A stretch of DNA of 64,000 nt, from NCBI RefSeq assembly GCF_036711975.1, contig NC_091967.1:18538001-18602000 (forward strand), written 5' to 3'. Positions 1 through 10,129 of the stretch are shown here, in pieces. Within the stretch, counting starts at the first letter, position 1. Every line of letters starts with the position of its first letter. Source of the DNA: Onthophagus taurus. Taxonomy: Eukaryota; Arthropoda; Insecta; Coleoptera; Scarabaeidae. The position numbers and the translations under genes are program-made. The notes under the pieces were generated by a model that worked only from the letters and a program-made list of their open reading frames with translations, had not been told where the DNA came from and did no database searches.

Positions 1-559
1 GGACATAGAGATATAAGCGGATTGTTAATGCAAAAATTAAAATCGCAGAAAAAGATAACAAACATACATATTGCTGCTAAGGAAAGTAATACAAATATTT
101 AAATTTCAGACTTAATGTGAAAATCATGCATTTTTGATTGAAATCTTTACTCTGAAATTTGGGCAGCCATAAATTGATACCATGATTAAAATGTGAAGAA
201 TCAAATTTAAAGATTAAAATTTCAACAATTTAGCTGCTGAGCTCATGGTTTACAAAAAAAAACGAGACCCAAAACATTTTGCACTGCTTTAAAAGAAGCT
301 ATTGAAGAATATAAAACCTAAGTTGATTCCCTTGTTTTTGCCTTAAACTTTCTGCAACATTTGCATCTATCAAATATTTCTGTGCAAAATATGTTTTACA
401 AAGCATAGCTAACAATCAATGTATTTTGTATACATAATTTAAAGGGGTATGTCCAAATGGGGTATGTACCTTCTTCTATGATTTTACAGAGACATATGTT
501 CCCCGTTAAGAAATTCAACATATCTAGTGATAATTGGCCAGGGCAAAACGAAAATCAAA

Positions 560-1046
560 AATATAATGCAAATTTTAAAAGAACAAGACCTGCGGCTTAA
601 CGAAATTGAGAGCAGAATTTAAATTTCTGTCAAACGAACTGCAGCACCAACATGAATTGCAAGCACTCCTGTGCATGGAAAATGTTCATTTATGTCTTAT
701 AGCTGAAATTCATCTTACTTAACTGAATTCACCCGGATAATATAGCTCGCTGAGGCAGTGCATTGGTTATTAAAACTAATATCAAACATTTTGATGAAAA
801 AAAATGTGTGACTGCATGGAATAGTACACCTGTTATTAACTATAGACTGAATGGTCTTAATTTTCCAAAAGAAATAGAAAGCCCTGAGGATAAAGCATTG
901 CCCAACAGATTCACCCAACAGCAAATCATTAAAATAAAAAATATCAGAGAAGCATCAATCAGCAAGTTTCTCTCAAAACTTATTGCAGATAGTAGCACTC
1001 AGCATTCACTTTGGAAAGCTACTAAATATTTAAATATCTGATCCTA
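560..1046 (+). mobile_element. Jockey-like LINE relic, endonuclease and linker part
   Basis: The + strand carries decayed pieces of a jockey-type non-LTR retrotransposon. Around 640-720 the reading resembles the start of an endonuclease domain (LQALLCMENV, then LCLIAEIHLT). Around 730-810 it reads HPDNIAR, stop, GSALVIKTNIKHF. The open frame 763-1041 ends with FLSKLIADSSTQHSLWKATK, a typical linker just before the reverse transcriptase. Most of the endonuclease is deleted between these pieces, and stops and frameshifts are present. The copy is cut at 1046 by another LINE and resumes at 1802. Confidence 0.6.
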
Positions 1047-1801
1047 TCTATATGTAAGATCTATTGTAACTTAAGTCCTCCAATTGTTTAGGGCAAATGT
1101 AGATCCTTGATGAACCTTAGTAGATGTCAGACGTACTTTACAGACAATTTTATGTCTTAGGCGGCCTCTGGCAACGCATTCATACAGTATATGTTCAGCA
1201 GTCTCTGACTCGTCGTTATAAAGTCGACAAGTTTGATCCTCCGCTTGTCCAATGTGGAAGAGATGGTATTTTAAGGGCGCATGGTAAGGAAGCCTTAGAG
1301 CGACCTTAGATCCCTTTTGCTGAGGCATAAAACCTCTTTGGTTTTATTTTGCGAAGCAGTATCATACTCTTCGCTTATCTGTGACCTGGATGTTCTTTCC
1401 AGCATAAGGCTACTTTTGAGGCCCCCCACTATTGATTACCTGTTTTAAGTGACTTTTTGTAGTCCCCAACTATGTTGGGGTCCAATAAAGGGCGTTTTCG
1501 CTGCTTCTTTAGCCAGCTTGTCCATCATTTCATTGCTCTCAATGTCGCTGTAACCCGGAACCATAGAGTAACATCATTGCCCCTACGAGTTCTCTCAGGT
1601 TGCTGGTACACTTTCTGATCAGTGCGGAGTCACACGGGTAGGCCTGAATTGTCCGATTGTCTGTGGATATGTTTATGGATGCACCTTTTTGTCCATTTTT
1701 TAGGTCCAAAACAGTGCAAAAGTTTTTAGGCCGTGCTGAGGCAATTTAATGCGGCTATTTGGTCCACTAAAGCCCATACCTACTCCGCATTCATAGAATA
1801 A
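1047..1801 (-). mobile_element. LINE 3' fragment with RNase H and zinc-knuckle-like end, inserted in the jockey copy
   Basis: On the minus strand, about 1570-1450 encodes an RNase H-like segment (PGYSDIESNEMMDKLAKEA, then GPQHSWG). The frame 1328-1071 encodes the LINE C-terminal motif CRLYNDESETAEHILYECVA followed by RGRLRHKIV. The fragment is flanked by a 16-bp duplication with one mismatch (1031-1046 and 1802-1817, starting TAAATATCTGA), so it is a 5'-truncated insertion into the older jockey copy. A relative of its 3' end lies at 27080-27271 on the other strand. Confidence 0.65.
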
Positions 1802-2400
1802 TAAATATCTGACCCTAGTAACGTGCGAAATTATAAAAAGATTCTAAACGAAGACTCTGGTCAAACTAAATACTTTGATCAATGCGTGTATACGGTTAAT
1901 CTATGTTCCTGGTGCATGGAAAGTGAGCAAAATAAATAAAATAATGGTTTCAAAACATGGGAAGAACCTAAGCGAAGTGAAATCATATTGACCCATTTTA
2001 CTATTACTATTTATGTCAAACTTGTTTGCGAAATTGATCTTGAACTGCGTCAAATCTATTTTCAATCAAACAACCCTGACAGCATCTGATCAGTTTGGTT
2101 TTAGAAATAAGCACTCGGCCATCGTCCAAGTACATTGGAAAAACATGAGAATAGACCTACTTCATAAACTATCTACTAACTTTTATAACTTATTGATAAA
2201 CCTTTAAGTCGTGCTTATTGACAAGACGATGAGCTGATTAGCATACCTCTGAGCTATATTCTAGTATTCGGTTACTTCTTAGTCTGATCAATATAATCAA
2301 AGTGAATTCGAAGGGTGCACGAGGAGCAATTAATTACGACATTTTTCGTAGACAACACTAAATCTTTTGCACACATATAAATGGAGATGGCAGATTTTGG
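1802..2400 (+). mobile_element. Jockey-like LINE relic, reverse transcriptase start
   Basis: This is the continuation of the copy interrupted at 1046. The + strand reads VPGAWKVSKINKIMV, then LFAKLILNCVKSIF and SDQFGFRNKHSAIVQVHW, which are the first conserved blocks of a jockey reverse transcriptase. The frame 2013-2207 is a remnant only; frameshifts and stops abound and the catalytic YADD region is not visible. The element is dead. Confidence 0.6.
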
Positions 2401-2592
2401 AGATACCATGTAGATTTATTGTTTTTATTGATAGATAATATAAATACCAAATCAGTGAGATTTTCTACTACTTATTTAATCATATTTTATGTCAAATAAA
2501 ATCTTAAAATTTTCTCTTTAATACGAATTAAACATCTATGTTCAACACCTAACCATATGTTAAAAACTTAAATTATCATTTTTATTACTTAC

Positions 2593-2904
2593 AATCTGTT
2601 TAGTCTGTTAACAGAAATGTTAATAATCCCAGGCCTTTTTAATTGTAAATCCACACTTAAACACTTTGTATGTAATTCCCAAACGTAAAAACTTCTTTCT
2701 ATTTCATACCAACGGCCAGAAAACTTAAAATAATGAACATCACATAATTTTATTTGGTTGATTTTTTTCTTGACTTACTTTGTCGATGTTAAAATCTTTG
2801 ATGGGTTCTTGTTTGGGACACTTTCGTATTCCTAAAGAACTCACGTGTTGTAAAATGAGCGCAAAAACGATCAGTTTCATGATTATTTGTGTTATAACCA
2901 TCAT
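2593..2904 (-). CDS. Lipocalin, exons 1 and 2 (partial gene)
   Basis: Two exons of a secreted lipocalin, a small carrier with an eight-stranded barrel for hydrophobic ligands. Exon 1 (start codon at 2904, 2901 or most likely 2880, to about 2781) gives a signal peptide beginning MKLIVFALILQHVSS, then RKCPKQEPIKDFNIDK, and a GTAAGT donor. Exon 2 (2723-2593, 131 nt) follows a TTTTAAG acceptor in phase 0 and starts FSGRWYEIERSF. GxWYE is the hallmark of lipocalin structurally conserved region 1, and the cysteine in TKCLSVDL is usual for the insect type. Exon 2 ends in phase 2 at a GTAAGT. No third exon was found between 2592 and 1, where LINE debris begins at about 2400. The rest may lie left of the window behind a transposon-filled intron, or the gene may be broken. 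Confidence 0.72.
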
Positions 2905-3000
2905 TATCGCTTTAATTTTCAACTAATTTACTATCAGCAAATTTAAACGTCACAAATAATAATTAGTCGGAAGTAAACTTGGAGATTAAACGAACCGAAA

Positions 3001-3010
3001 TTTATAAATA
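3001..3010 (-). promoter_or_regulatory. Candidate TATA box of the lipocalin gene
   Basis: On the minus strand the sequence is TATTTATAAA, about 100-130 bp upstream of the lipocalin start codons. A TATA-directed start near 2975 would leave a 5' leader of roughly 70-95 nt. The spacing is plausible, but the motif is common in such AT-rich DNA. Confidence 0.35.
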
Positions 3011-4299
3011 CGACAACATTCGCTTACTAGACGTATTTTGATCTCAATAATTTATCTCTTTCTCATTTAAATGACGTTCGTTAATAAAGTTTGATAAACA
3101 ACGAATTTTTAATTTTATTGTATTAATTTCAATTTATGGATTGATACTAATTTTTTTTATTTAATATTTTAATATATTTTAGGTGTCTAAAAAATGTATG
3201 AATAAGAATCGATAAGAAATCCTTAGAATTCCTTAACTTCCTGTGTCTTTATCAAAAGAATGTTGCAATTTGATTATTAGTAGTGATTAATAATTATATT
3301 AATCCAACTGACCTTAAAGGAATCGCTTAAAAAAAAGTTGTATGTTACGTAAGTAAAGCAACTCCACAATGAAAAAATCCTTTCCTTCAAACCAATATGT
3401 TAACCGCAAGGTTTCACGAGGTTATACATAAACTATCACTTTTCATACGACTCAAACGGATATTTACCGGAACTTTACAAACTAAAAATTTAATTTATTT
3501 TTTTAATTTTAATTTAGGTTAACGTTTAATTATTTATCATATAAAGATTAGTTACACTTTATCTAAATTTTGAGGTATTAACTTTTGACGGCATTAATAT
3601 TTTTTATCAAAAATGCTGAAATCAGTAGAATTAGTACAACTTAATTTTTAACAAAAACATTTCGCTCTGTATAAAATTCTAAAAAAATATGTCATTGTTT
3701 AAACTTAAAAGTAATTTAAATTACGCGTTCTGGTTTATTTTTTGAAGAATAAAATTTATAAGTTCTTACACGACCTTGAACTTTTTATAGAGAACAATTT
3801 CTCGTAATACGTAAACGGCGTTTTGCTTCCTGTTTTATTAGATGTTGAAGTATTTCTTGTCTATATTGTAATTGTTGACTGTGATAAGCATTAAGTGTTA
3901 GTCGATAATGAAATCGTATCTCCATAATTGTTTTTGCAGACTCCCCACTTCATAACACACTTTTATATTCCGTGTTCTTTCACCATATTTATTATGAATG
4001 AGGCAATGTATCGCCTCTTATTCATCAATAAAAGTTGAACTTTTCAAATTCTAAGTCTATGCTCGTATAATTTTGACTGCCTATCACGAGTAAATCTTAA
4101 ATTAATCGTCTCCTTTTATTTTTTTAAAACCAAATGCCTCAAAAATGTCGGTCTCCTATTTTTCTTCAGATAAATTGCACACAAAGTACTAAATGTGGCG
4201 TTAATTTAAAATTTTTTTTTAGCATGTAGTTTATATACAGGTGTCTCACGTAACTGGTTCGTTAGAACTTTTTCAGGTTCCACTATTGGTAGAGATTTG

Positions 4300-4800
4300 A
4301 ACTTTTGGTAGCATGGGTTGTTCTAGAGTTATGTCTATTTTCTATAGTTATGGTCAGAGGTAGACCATAACTTCGCTATTTTAAATGGATGCCAAACTCA
4401 AATGATATCAAATTTAGACACCTATATTGGCTTATTGGCAGAAAATCAATGCTATCGCTAAGAAACAAGTTGCTACTATACAAGCAAGTATTAAAACCAA
4501 AATGGACATACGGAATCCAACTGTGGGGTTGTACCTGCAAGACAAATACAAATCTGATTCAAAGATTCCAGAACAAAGTACTAAGGTGCATAGTGAATGT
4601 ACCCTGGTATATAAGAAACACCGACCTCCATCGCGAGTTGAAAGTAGCATCGGTGTAATCAGAAATTGCATCATTCGCATCTAAACATGAGAAGAGAATG
4701 CACGATCATCCCAACATCGAGGCCATCCAGCTTCTCGACAACGAGGATGTCCTGCGTCGCCTTCAGAGGATGAAGCTGTTCGATTTAGTGACCTAGTGCC
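4300..4800 (+). mobile_element. Jockey-like LINE 3' end
   Basis: The + frame 4389-4658 reads YWLIGRKSMLSLRNKLLLYK, then WTYGIQLWGC, FQNKVLRCIVNVPW and NTDLHREL. After one frameshift it continues as HEKRMHDHPNIEAIQLLDN to about 4795. This is the conserved C-terminal part of a jockey-clade polyprotein. Upstream, 4237-4270 (acaggtgtctcacgtaactg) looks like the end of a separate DNA element. Confidence 0.65.
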
Positions 4801-4859
4801 CAGTAGTAAAAATATGACATTTATCTATATTATGGGTAAAGCAGACTGGACCACTGGGA

Positions 4860-6320
4860 AAAGCTGCAAAACATTATCTAGTTTAATTCAGTGTTAAAAT
4901 AAGTAACTAATTAGTACTACTATTTATTTACTAGGTGTTATACAAATGTGCCATGCATAATATAGAAAAAAAATTGTACCTACCAACCGTTTTAGTTTTT
5001 GGCACACCTACAGATATATTATAGGCTCAAAGATTTATTCCCCATGTTAACCTAAGAATACCTACTCTTTAGAGGAAGGCCGTTGTTCTCATTAAATTTT
5101 TATTAACATTACATTTGATCATCTTTCCCAGCAGATCATCTTACCAGATAAGTTAGTTTGCGGCCTTGTGCTTCCTTCGTATAACACAATTCTGAGGTAG
5201 GTGAGTGCTTTTCACACACACGATAGTATAAAGATAAAGAAAAGAAGTTCCGAACAGTTCTGAACCTTTCTGCGCATACATGTTGCATATTATAGTAGTT
5301 TAGCAGACTTGCATGGGTTACGATAGGTTATCATCATAAACAAATTCACTATTTTGTTTGCAAAAGTCCTTGGCAGGTTTACTTAACATTTCATCTATGC
5401 CATTATCTTAAGGATCCTTAAAGAATTTTGAAAACCATCTGGACCATCGTTTCGTCTACAGTTTTTTTGTTGTTGAGTATATTGTCCAGAATTTTTCATT
5501 AGTTTTTGCTTCAATTTCGTTTCTTTTGTTCTTTTGATTGCGGAGTTTTAGACCACCTCCTTGCCTATGATGGGCATGATCTATCTTAATTTACTTAATT
5601 TGTTTCTTCGTGCATTCAGTATAAGAATATTGGTCTCTACATTTGCATCCATATTTTGGCCGTTCATATATGATCAGTTGGTATTTAAAGCATTGGCTTG
5701 CACCCAACTTTTTTCTCTTGGGTTCGGTTTTCACCATTAATATACTGACACAATTTCTTCTCTCCTTTGATCTTGGCTACGTTCACTAGTATTAGCAGCT
5801 CATTCCCTTAGATCTTCTTAATCTACTTTTACTTAGATACCCTCAGGAATTTCTGTTAGCGCAACTTCCAATTCCATTTTATCAGTGAGTTGGAAATAAA
5901 TTCTTCCACTAAATCGGCAGCAACCTAAGAATGTAAGGTTGAGAAAGTCAAATCGTCAAATGTTACCTATCTATTTTCTTTTTTGATAGTCTTTTAATGA
6001 ACCTCTTCAATTTAGATGGACTCGTTAGGTAACAATGCTATTTCGCAATCTATGGATGACCTTTCTTCGATACTTCATCTATCAATTTCCCAATTAAAAT
6101 CTTCAGCGTATTAATTTTTGACACTTCGCAGTCAATTAGGTCTTTGATTTAGAAAAATTCTTTATTTCTCTCAACCCGTTTTGTTTCTGTAAAAAGCTTT
6201 TTGCTTGATATTTTGTATTACTTACTTTTTACCTTTTATAGAAACGTTTTTTACCCACGTACTGTCTTCTTACTACACCTACACCTACTCCTGCTACTTC
6301 ACACTATACACACCTCAATT
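4860..6320. other. No gene seen; decayed repeat-like sequence
   Basis: No splice-compatible or long open frame is apparent on either strand. The minus strand of about 5400-6000 gives stop-ridden peptide fragments rich in K, E and N that could be a very old retroelement, but no diagnostic motif is left. Confidence 0.4.
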
Positions 6321-6369
6321 ATAAATCTAATGAGACTTGGAACCAGTTGAAACATTGGTGCAGAGGAGG

Positions 6370-6800
6370 ATGTGAAGAAACAAATACAGAGAGCAAATTG
6401 GGCCTTCAAAATGAAAAAAGCTAATCGAAGCTTTTTTCATTTTGAAAAACAACAACATACAGTCAGTCCTCAAAAAATATGGAAGGTCACCAAGATAATA
6501 TCCAACAATTTGAGGTGACTGGAGGTGATATCCAAAAAAGACTTTTAGGAGAGAGCAAACCAACAGCTCATTAGTGACCAAGGCAAAGAGAGGAAATGGT
6601 GTTGGATGAAGGAGCCTCATGGAGCAATTGAGTCAGCGTCTAAGAAAGACGTGGAAGAGAACTGTTGAGAAAGAAGTAATGGAAGCCGGGAAACGTGGAG
6701 AGAAGTGATACGCCTTGCTGCCAATGGGACTAGATGGAGGAATCTGGTTGCAAGAGATCCTATGCTCCACCAGGAGCGACAGGAAATAAGTCAAGTAAGT
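6370..6800 (+). mobile_element. LINE 3' end relic (RTE-like)
   Basis: At 6640-6790 the + strand reads KTWKRTVEKEVMEAGK in broken frames, then REVIRLAANGTRWRNLVARD. This matches the usual last residues of RTE-type LINE proteins (GRPKKTW..W..LA.DR.RWR). At 6370-6470 there is a K-rich linker-like stretch ending FFHFEKQ. Only fragments remain. Confidence 0.5.
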
Positions 6801-7406
6801 CATGTCATGTTTAGAACCTATTTTTAAATTTTTCTTTGAAATCTTTGCAAAGGATATTTTGAAATAAATCCTATAAAATATTTATTTCGCAGTTTAGAAG
6901 GAAATTTTTAAAAGATTAAAAAAAACTTACCGTTTTTTTCCACCTACATATTCCTCCTACGCCTTTTAAAACCATTTTGTTGCTTAGAATTCAAAAATCG
7001 ATGAATAATCTGCTTATACAAAAAAGATGTAAATGTTTTAAATAATTTATTCTTTTATTAAAACAACACTTTATTTACAATATTATAATCTAATTTAAAA
7101 AAAGCAACAATTATTTTTTTACAAAGTAGCGTAAGGCGAATTAATGTTTTTGTGGCTTTTTTTGTAATAAATAAATTAATTAAAAAGGAAACTGTACAAA
7201 AAATTGTTTGATCACAGGCATTTAAGTAACAAAAAAACAAAGTTAATAATAGTAATTTATGTATCAAGGCAGTAAAGTTATATTTAAACAATTCAATAAA
7301 AACGTTTTACTGCCGAGATGCATATTATAGTTTCTCTACAATCCAATTTCTTAATACTTTTTGTATTTGGGATTGTAGAAAAAAATTTAACAAAGGAAAT
7401 CTAATT

Positions 7407-8855
7407 CTAAAACAAGCATTTTGAAGCAAAAATCGAAATAATCATTAACGTTAAATTAATTTTAACGAAATTAGAAGAATCCGTTGAAAAATCTAACGAA
7501 ATATCTTCAATTACATGTTCGTTTTCGAAGTTAATAAAATTTTCTTGGTCACTTTCAACTTTTTTTTCTTTCTTACTTGTTAAAATAACATTGTGACAAG
7601 TCTTTTTAACGAAATTCTCCGTTTCTAGCTGGTTACATTTACCGTTCAAACAAACGGAAACGTTCCTATTTTGAAAAAATTCCTTCATTTCGACGAAAAA
7701 CTCACAATCAAATTGATTTCCCCCGATTAATACTTCTTGTAAATTAGGCATTTTTTTCAAAATTAATTTATAATCAAAATTTTTTAATTGATTATCTATA
7801 ATATCCAACGTTTTCATTGACAACATAAAATCGTTGTTTTTTTCGATGGTTAAATTTTTTATTTGATTTTTTTCCAACCAAATGGTTGTTAAGCTGTACA
7901 TATTTTTGAAATGGTCTAAATTGAATTCATCGAAATCGTTTCCGATTAAATCTAAAATTAATAACGAATTTAAACCGATTAAACCGTATGGTTGTATCGT
8001 TTTTAAATGATTACGTCCTAAATATAAAAATTTTAAATTAGTTAAACCATTAAAACTTGATGTTTGGATCTCGGTTAAATTATTATTACGTAATTGCAAA
8101 TCAACTAAGCTTGTTAATTGTTTAAAATTATACTGCACTAAATAAGAAATTGCGTTATCGTTTAAATATAATAAATTTAAATTTTTTAAGTTATTAAAAG
8201 CTATTGGGTGTATATCTTTAATTTTATTCTCTTCTAAATATAAAATTTTTAAATTATTTAAGTGCTTAAAACTATCGGCTAATAAATTTTTAATTTTATT
8301 TCGGTTTAAATACAAATACTTCAAATTAATTAAACCAACAAAAGCGTCATTATGTAGATAACTAATATTATTTGAATTTAAATTCAATATATCCAAGCTT
8401 TCTAATTCAGCAAAAGTATTACTTCGAACGATTTTAAACCGATTTTTACTTAAATCTAAATGCAATAAACGTCTTAAACCAACAAAAACTTTCGTATCTA
8501 AATATTCAATTAAATTTTCTTTTAAATTTAAATACTTCAATAAATGAAAGCGACTAAAAGAGTACGGCTCGATTGATAAAACATTATTTTGAGTAAAATT
8601 TAAATAACTAACATTATTTTTTGGAAAATTAAACGTATTTTCTTTAATTACATTTAAATTACATCCAACGCAAGTGACCCAATGGGATTTATTTAACTTT
8701 AAACCGGAATATTGGAAATAAGAAGCCGAAACATTTAAACAAATTAAATGTTCGCCCCCTAAAATGCTTTGCTTTGTTATACAATTATTCTCAAGTTGTC
8801 CAAATGTTTTAAATACGAACAAAAATAAGACGATTATTTGTAAGTTGTGTTCCAT
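7407..8855 (-). CDS. Secreted or membrane-anchored leucine-rich-repeat protein
   Basis: A single coding exon of 482 codons. I take the ATG at 8855 (MEHNLQ), because a longer reading would start upstream of a splice acceptor at 8860-8861. Residues 1-20 form a signal peptide ending near FKTFGQ. An N-terminal cysteine cap (CVGCNL near residue 65) leads into about twelve 24-residue leucine-rich repeats of type LxxLxLxxNxIxxLxxxxFxxLxx (residues about 80-385). A C-terminal cysteine region (FDCEFF, VCLNGKC, KKTCHN) follows. The last 18 residues (INLTLMIISIFASK) are hydrophobic, which fits a GPI-anchor signal or a short membrane anchor. Asn-rich repeats reflect AT-rich codons. It belongs to the broad insect extracellular LRR group (chaoptin, Toll-ectodomain and slit-like); the ligand is unknown and I cannot name an orthologue. 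Confidence 0.85.
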   Translation of the reverse strand: MEHNLQIIVLFLFVFKTFGQLENNCITKQSILGGEHLICLNVSASYFQYSGLKLNKSHWVTCVGCNLNVIKENTFNFPKNNVSYLNFTQNNVLSIEPYSFSRFHLLKYLNLKENLIEYLDTKVFVGLRRLLHLDLSKNRFKIVRSNTFAELESLDILNLNSNNISYLHNDAFVGLINLKYLYLNRNKIKNLLADSFKHLNNLKILYLEENKIKDIHPIAFNNLKNLNLLYLNDNAISYLVQYNFKQLTSLVDLQLRNNNLTEIQTSSFNGLTNLKFLYLGRNHLKTIQPYGLIGLNSLLILDLIGNDFDEFNLDHFKNMYSLTTIWLEKNQIKNLTIEKNNDFMLSMKTLDIIDNQLKNFDYKLILKKMPNLQEVLIGGNQFDCEFFVEMKEFFQNRNVSVCLNGKCNQLETENFVKKTCHNVILTSKKEKKVESDQENFINFENEHVIEDISLDFSTDSSNFVKINLTLMIISIFASKCLF

Positions 8856-8858
8856 TTT

Positions 8859-8932
8859 TCTAAAAAGCAAAATAAAAACTTTTAAATCAAGTTTTTGATT
8901 TTCCCCCCAAAATTTTAAATGAAAAACTCACC
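8859..8932 (-). other. 72-bp intron in the 5' leader of the LRR gene
   Basis: On the minus strand the donor is CTGAG|GTGAGT (exon ends at 8932) and the acceptor is TTTTTAG|AAAAATGG (exon resumes at 8859, four bases before the ATG). The length (8860-8931, 72 bp) is typical of short insect introns. It places an untranslated first exon above 8932. Confidence 0.55.
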
Positions 8933-9019
8933 TCAGTTAAAAAACAAAAATTAACTTATAATTTAAAAGAAACACTTAATAAAAGTTTAAATAAAACTTC
9001 ATAAATCCATCAAAACATC

Positions 9020-9480
9020 CATATTTTTTCAAATGTTTGTAAGAAGAAAAAAAAGATAAGCAATAAACAGCAGCTGTTGTTGTATAATAACTGTCAACGG
9101 CACAAGAACTCGTCTTGGAACGCTCTCTGGGATATACTCATGATATACTAAAGACAATATAATGGTTGTAACGTAACCATAGGAACCGTAGATGCTGGTG
9201 GTCAGAAGAAGGGGAAGGAGTAAAAAAAGCGGCGACGACGACGAAGGCGGCCGCGCTTCAAGGTCACAACTTGGACACAACAACGGAGGAAAACGAAAGC
9301 GCAAAAGGCAAAAAATAAAAGCAGGAAATAAAAAGGTGCGATATGAAGAAAAGAAGAAAAAAAATGATATAGAATGAAAAAAACAAAGCTTTTTTGTTTT
9401 TGCTTGAAATGTTTATCTTTTGAAATCGAGGTTCGATCAAAGATCGAAAATGGATGGGTTGGATCAAGAGTACCGTTGGG
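9020..9480. other. Purine-rich, locally GC-rich segment upstream of the LRR gene
   Basis: This stretch has a GAAGAAGGGGAAGG-type tract and a (CGA)n-like run (9227-9245) ending in GGCGGCCGCG, unlike its AT-rich surroundings. It lies where the untranslated exon or promoter of the minus-strand LRR gene would be. The + frame 9192-9377 is a low-complexity basic peptide that I do not consider a gene. Confidence 0.35.
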
Positions 9481-9789
9481 AAGGTGACCGATTTACCTCG
9501 AAAAGGAGCTGAAAAGAGAGGAGAAAGGTTAAGAAAACGACAGATGCGGTGATAAAATAAAATTTTTTAAACTTTAAAATAAACATAAAACAATTGCTTT
9601 TACCTCTTTATATTTTGATTAACTTAATTATTTTTGCTGTATGAGCACTATCGTTAAAATCATCAAGATTGATACCAAACACGTCGTGCACTGTACATCT
9701 CACAAAAGATCTGGCGAAAAATAAAATAAAAGTTATGTTTGTATGTTAAATAAGGGCTTACACACTCCCGAGTGAGTAAAAAAACCAAC

Positions 9790-10100
9790 TAACGGTTGGG
9801 GCGGAGGTATTGGGGTCATCTTTCGCAAAGTGGATAAGGTTTACGACCGACTACTACACGTTGTATTCAGAATAAAAGCAGCCGATAACATCCATTTCAT
9901 TTTATTAGCGTATATGCACCTAACATCACTAAATCAAAGGAAGAAATATAGTATTTTTATAACCAGCTCCAGGACCTAATAGAAAACATCCTGAAACAAC
10001 ACCAACTCCTGCTGATGAGAGATTTCAACGCCAGATCAAAAATGATATTATCCTTAGAGTGAAACAACCACTGAATCAATCAAAACGGAGAACTGCTTTG
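9790..10100 (+). mobile_element. LINE endonuclease relic
   Basis: The + strand encodes fragments of an APE-type endonuclease: VYAPN followed by TKSKEE, then FYNQLQDLIENILKQ and LLLMRDFNARS. This corresponds to the conserved VYAP...LLGDFNA blocks. Stops interrupt it. The tandem array at 10130 cuts it off, and reverse-transcriptase sequence resumes after the array. Confidence 0.6.
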
Positions 10101-10129
10101 AGTTGCTTTTGCATCTGCTCATTTTGTAA

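Noticed and set aside
5400..6000. LTR-retroelement gag on the minus strand
   Set aside because: A possible CFKYQ.. knuckle-like string is seen, but stops are frequent and no protease, polymerase or LTR is found.
8856..8870. Longer N-terminus (LFRK) for the LRR protein
   Set aside because: It starts at a TTG and lies across a splice acceptor (TTTTTAG); the ATG at 8855 is followed at once by a good signal peptide.
9192..9377. 61-codon basic + frame
   Set aside because: Low-complexity K/R-rich translation of a purine tract; no homology-like motif or splice context.
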